Source: Triplophysa rosa (Eukaryota > Chordata > Actinopteri > Cypriniformes > Nemacheilidae). From it: DNA of 64,000 bases. The notes under the pieces were generated by a model that was given only the letters and a program-made list of their open reading frames with translations, was not told the DNA's origin and ran no database searches. Positions 61,105-64,000 of the stretch are shown here, piece after piece. The stretch lies in the NCBI RefSeq assembly GCF_024868665.1, contig NC_079898.1, forward strand, positions 17,976,403 to 18,040,402, in the 5' to 3' direction. The first letter of the stretch is position 1, and each line of letters opens with the position of its first letter. Both the position numbers and the translations under genes were made by a program.

Positions 61105-61290
61105 GGGTACATGGCTTGTCACTGGGGCAGTACCCTCAAAGGTACACCATTGTACCCTTTCACAGGTACATTTCAGTACCCTACATGTACCTTCAAAGAC
61201 AAATTGTACTTTGTTGACTAATGTACTTTACTGTATGGTACCATGATGTACCTTTTAAAAGGTGAAATTTGTCTTTTAAGGGTACTGACC
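61105..61290. repeat. GTACC-rich short repeat
   Basis: Many GGTAC/GTACC pentamers in both directions (AGTACCCTCAAAGGTACACC, CAGTACCCTACATGTACCTT), of a kind often found inside fish MITEs. No clear ends. Confidence 0.5.
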
Positions 61291-61344
61291 TGGGAGATTA
61301 AAATAAGAGAGTTTTCGTTTAAACAATGTTGGCTTTTCCCTTTT

Positions 61345-63397
61345 CCGGGATGCATACCACTCTGTTCCCAGAGCAGCTCTGGGTCTCTCTGATCATTGCC
61401 TGGTTCATCTTCTTCCGACCTACAGACAGAAGCTTAAATCTGCCAAGCCTGTAGCAAGAACAGCAAAGAGATGGAGCAGCGAAACAGAGCGGGCCTTACA
61501 AGCCTGTTTCGACTGCACGGATTGGAGTGTCTTTGAAGCTGCAGCCACTGATCTGGATGAGTTAACTGACACAGTGACATCCTACATCAGCTTCTGTGAG
61601 GACATGTGTATTCCCACCAGGACTCGCTTAACATACAACAATGACAAACCATGGTTTACAATGAAACTGAGACAGCTTCGTCAGGCCAAAGAAGATGCTT
61701 ACAGAAGTGGGGACAAAGTCTTGTATAATCAGGCCAAAAACACACTGACAAAGGAGATAAGAGCAGCTAAGAGAAGCTACTCTGAAAAGCTGAAGAACCA
61801 GTTTTCAGCCAACGACCCTGCATCAGTGTGGAAAGGCCTGAAAGACATTACCAACTACAAGCCATCATCACCTCAGTCTATGGGTAATCAACGACTGGCT
61901 GACGACCTGAACGACTTCTATTGTCGTTTTGAAATGCAGAGTCTCACCCTTCACACCCGCCCTGACCCTATCTCTGCTATACCATTAACACCTCCTCTTG
62001 ACATTCAACCTGCACTTAAGATCTGCGAAGAGGATGTTTGCCAGCTTTTCCGCAAACAAAAGATCAGAAAAGCACCAGGCCCAGACAATGTCTCACCCTC
62101 CTGCCTGAAAGCCTGTGCGGAGCAGCTGTCGCCCATCTTCACTAATATTTTTAACAGATCTTTGGAGCAGTGTGAAGTCCCTTCATGCTTCAAACGCTCC
62201 ACCATCATCCCTGTACAGAAGAAACCCAAAATATCTGGACTTAATGACTACAGGCCTGTTGCTTTAACATCTGTGGTCATGAAGTCATTTGAGAGACTTG
62301 TACTGGCCCACCTGAAGGACATCACCAGACCACTTCTTGATCCCCTCCAGTTTGCTTACCGAGCAAACAGGTCTGTGGACGATGCAGTAAACATGGGACT
62401 GCATTACATCCTACAACACCTAGACAGACCAGGGACTTACGTCAGGATCCTGTTTGTAGACTTCAGCTCGGCCTTCAACACCATAATCCCAGACCTCCTC
62501 CTGCCCAAGCTTACCCAGCTCTCTGTGCCAACCTCTACCTGTCAGTGGATTATTAACTTCCTGTCGAACAGGCAGCAGCTAGTGAGGTTGGGAAAATTTA
62601 AATCCAGCACATGTACCATCAGCACCGGAGCTCCTCAAGGATGTGTTCTTTCTCCACTGCTATATTCACTCTACACAAACGAATGCACCTCTACAGACCC
62701 TTCTGTCAAACTCCTGAAGTTTGCAGATGACACCACAGTCATTGGCCTTATTCAAGACGGTGATGAATCTGCCTACAGAAAGGAGGTTGCTCAGCTGGCT
62801 GCCTGGTGTAGTCAAAACAACCTAGAGCTGAATGCATTCAAGACAGTGGAGATGATAGTGGATTTCAGAAGGAACCCTCCATCACTTCCTCCCCTCACCA
62901 TCCTGGACAGCACTGTGGATACTGTGGAGTCATTCAGGTTCCTGGGCTCCACCATCTCTCAGGACCTGAAGTGGGAGTCCCACATAGACTCCATTGTAAA
63001 GAAGGCCCAGCAGAGGTTATACTTCCTCCGTCAATTGAGGAAGTTCAACCTACCACAGGAGCTACTGACCCAGTTCTACTCAGTGGTCATCGAATCTGTT
63101 CTGTGCACTTCAATTACTGTTTGGTATGGCTCGGCCACCAAATCAGACCTACGAAGACTACAACGGACAGTTCGTAGTGCTGAGAAAATTATTGGTGCTC
63201 CTCTGCCCACACTTCAGGACCTGTACGATTCCAGAGTGAAAAACAGGGCAAGAAAAATCATCATTGACTCCACACACCCAGCACACAAACTCTTTGATCT
63301 GCTGCCCTCTGGCCGGCGCTTTAGAGCACCAAACACCAGGACTTCCAGACACAGAAGCAGCTTCTTCCCCCAGGCAATCTCCCTCCTAAACAGATAA
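61345..63397 (+). CDS. LINE endonuclease (C-terminal end) and reverse transcriptase
   Basis: Non-LTR retrotransposon protein of the Jockey/CR1-L2-like group, for target-primed reverse transcription. The frame is open without a stop for about 680 codons, but has no native start because the insertion is 5' truncated. YHSVPRAALGLSDHCLVHL is the end of the apurinic-type endonuclease. Reverse-transcriptase blocks in order: RKAPGPDNVSPSCLK, FKRSTIIPVQKKPK, YRPVALTSVVMKSFERLV, LQFAYRANRSVDDAV, VRILFVDFSSAFNTI (first catalytic Asp), GAPQGCVLSPLLYSLY, LLKFADDTTVIGL (FADD catalytic box), VDFRRNPPSLPPL, FLGSTISQDLKWESHI. The C-terminus RRFRAPNTRTSRHRSSFFP precedes the stop at 63397. No inactivating change is seen in the catalytic blocks. 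Absence of the N-terminal part implies it is not autonomous. Confidence 0.92.
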
Positions 63398-63800
63398 CTG
63401 CTCCTTAAGAGCAATATTCCACTTCCACTACTCCTATAGTGTGCACTATAGTGCCTTATTATATCTACATCTTATGTATACATGTATATAACACTACCTC
63501 TACTTACTAAATTATCCATTTGCACAAGTGTACATACAATCTGTTAATATGTTTATTCTACTATATACTACCCTGTACAATGTCTCTTATATGTTATTAT
63601 CCCCCATTTTCTGTAAAATAGTCTTTATTTTATATATGCACAATTTAGAATCTTTTAGACTGTAAATCGTATTATATTGTATTGTCATTGTGTTGAATGT
63701 CTGTACTAGAAGCTTCCAACACCAAAGAAAATTCCTTGTGTGTGCAAGCACACTTGGCAATAAAGCTCTTCTGATTCTGATTCTGATTCTGATTCTGATG
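61345..63800 (+). mobile_element. LINE with open reverse-transcriptase frame, 5' truncated
   Basis: Starts in the C-terminal end of the endonuclease domain, runs through a complete reverse transcriptase and ends with a 3' UTR whose tail is GGCAATAAAGCTCTTCTGA plus four TTCTGA units. Two shorter relatives lie in this window (41925-43840 minus, 52518-52640). Confidence 0.93.
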
Positions 63801-64000
63801 TTCTCTGTTCGAAATGTATTCATGTTGGAGGCAAAAGGGAAATTTCATACACAATACAATGTAGCTTTCCCATAAATGATGATTAATTAGGATATTGGTA
63901 ATGGTTAGATGTTGTTTTATTAATGTATATGAAGATAATACAGCATATGGGGATAATATAACATATATCCTAAGGGGTCACCAACTAGCGGACCGCGAGA
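63801..64000. other. Window end, nothing recognised
   Basis: AT-rich sequence after the LINE tail, no feature supported. Confidence 0.5.

Overview
This window is vertebrate nuclear DNA from a ray-finned fish, most likely a cyprinid. The evidence is GT-AG introns, 3' UTRs ending in AATAAA, LINE tails of the (TTCTGA)n and (TTGAG)n types, Tc1 and hAT elements, short TTAA-ended MITEs, long microsatellites and one 100-base assembly gap (56130-56229). I see no prokaryotic genes, CRISPR array, RNA gene or gene cluster that would make up a new system. I found none and claim none.

Six protein-coding genes could be rebuilt exon by exon, and all exon phases join correctly. They are spock2 (testican-2, + strand, last eight coding exons, 1472-9448), tysnd1 (peroxisomal processing protease, - strand, four coding exons, 12279-15518), sar1a (COPII GTPase, - strand, six coding exons, 17043-18386), ppa1 (soluble inorganic pyrophosphatase, - strand, eleven coding exons, 22252-27011), eif4ebp2 (4E-BP2 translational repressor, + strand, three exons, 27674-28816) and pald1 (paladin, + strand, nineteen coding exons, 36807-48526). 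From memory, the human orthologues all lie on 10q22.1, so the window is a conserved synteny block. The genes are linked by ancestry, not by a shared pathway. ppa1 and eif4ebp2 are head to head and share a short intergenic region with a perfect CRE palindrome. spock2 and tysnd1 are tail to tail.

Layout: 1-9448 spock2 exons and introns, with a hAT element at 610-1275; 9449-11435 spock2 3' UTR; 12279-15518 tysnd1, with a TIR element in its last intron; 15900-19560 sar1a with its 3' UTR and 5' noncoding exon; 20051-21606 an old Tc1 copy; 22000-27011 ppa1; 27012-27673 the divergent promoter; 27674-31560 eif4ebp2 with a long 3' UTR that contains a MITE; 31600-36790 intergenic, with an L2 tail and a 1.35-kb hAT element; 36794-49364 pald1, whose introns hold a hairpin element, a TATC microsatellite, a solo-LTR-like element, an antisense LINE and a small tandem duplication; 49400-64000 gene-poor and full of repeats (L2-like LINEs, a solo-LTR-like element, an almost intact Tc1, a large fold-back and a LINE with an open reverse-transcriptase frame).

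Most interesting points: a 72-nt in-frame GC-AG intron in pald1; the ppa1/eif4ebp2 head-to-head promoter; an exon-like coding fragment with a splice donor inside a TIR element in tysnd1; the interrupted 1.2-kb fold-back at 57.6-58.8 kb; and three copies of one LINE family in different states of truncation.
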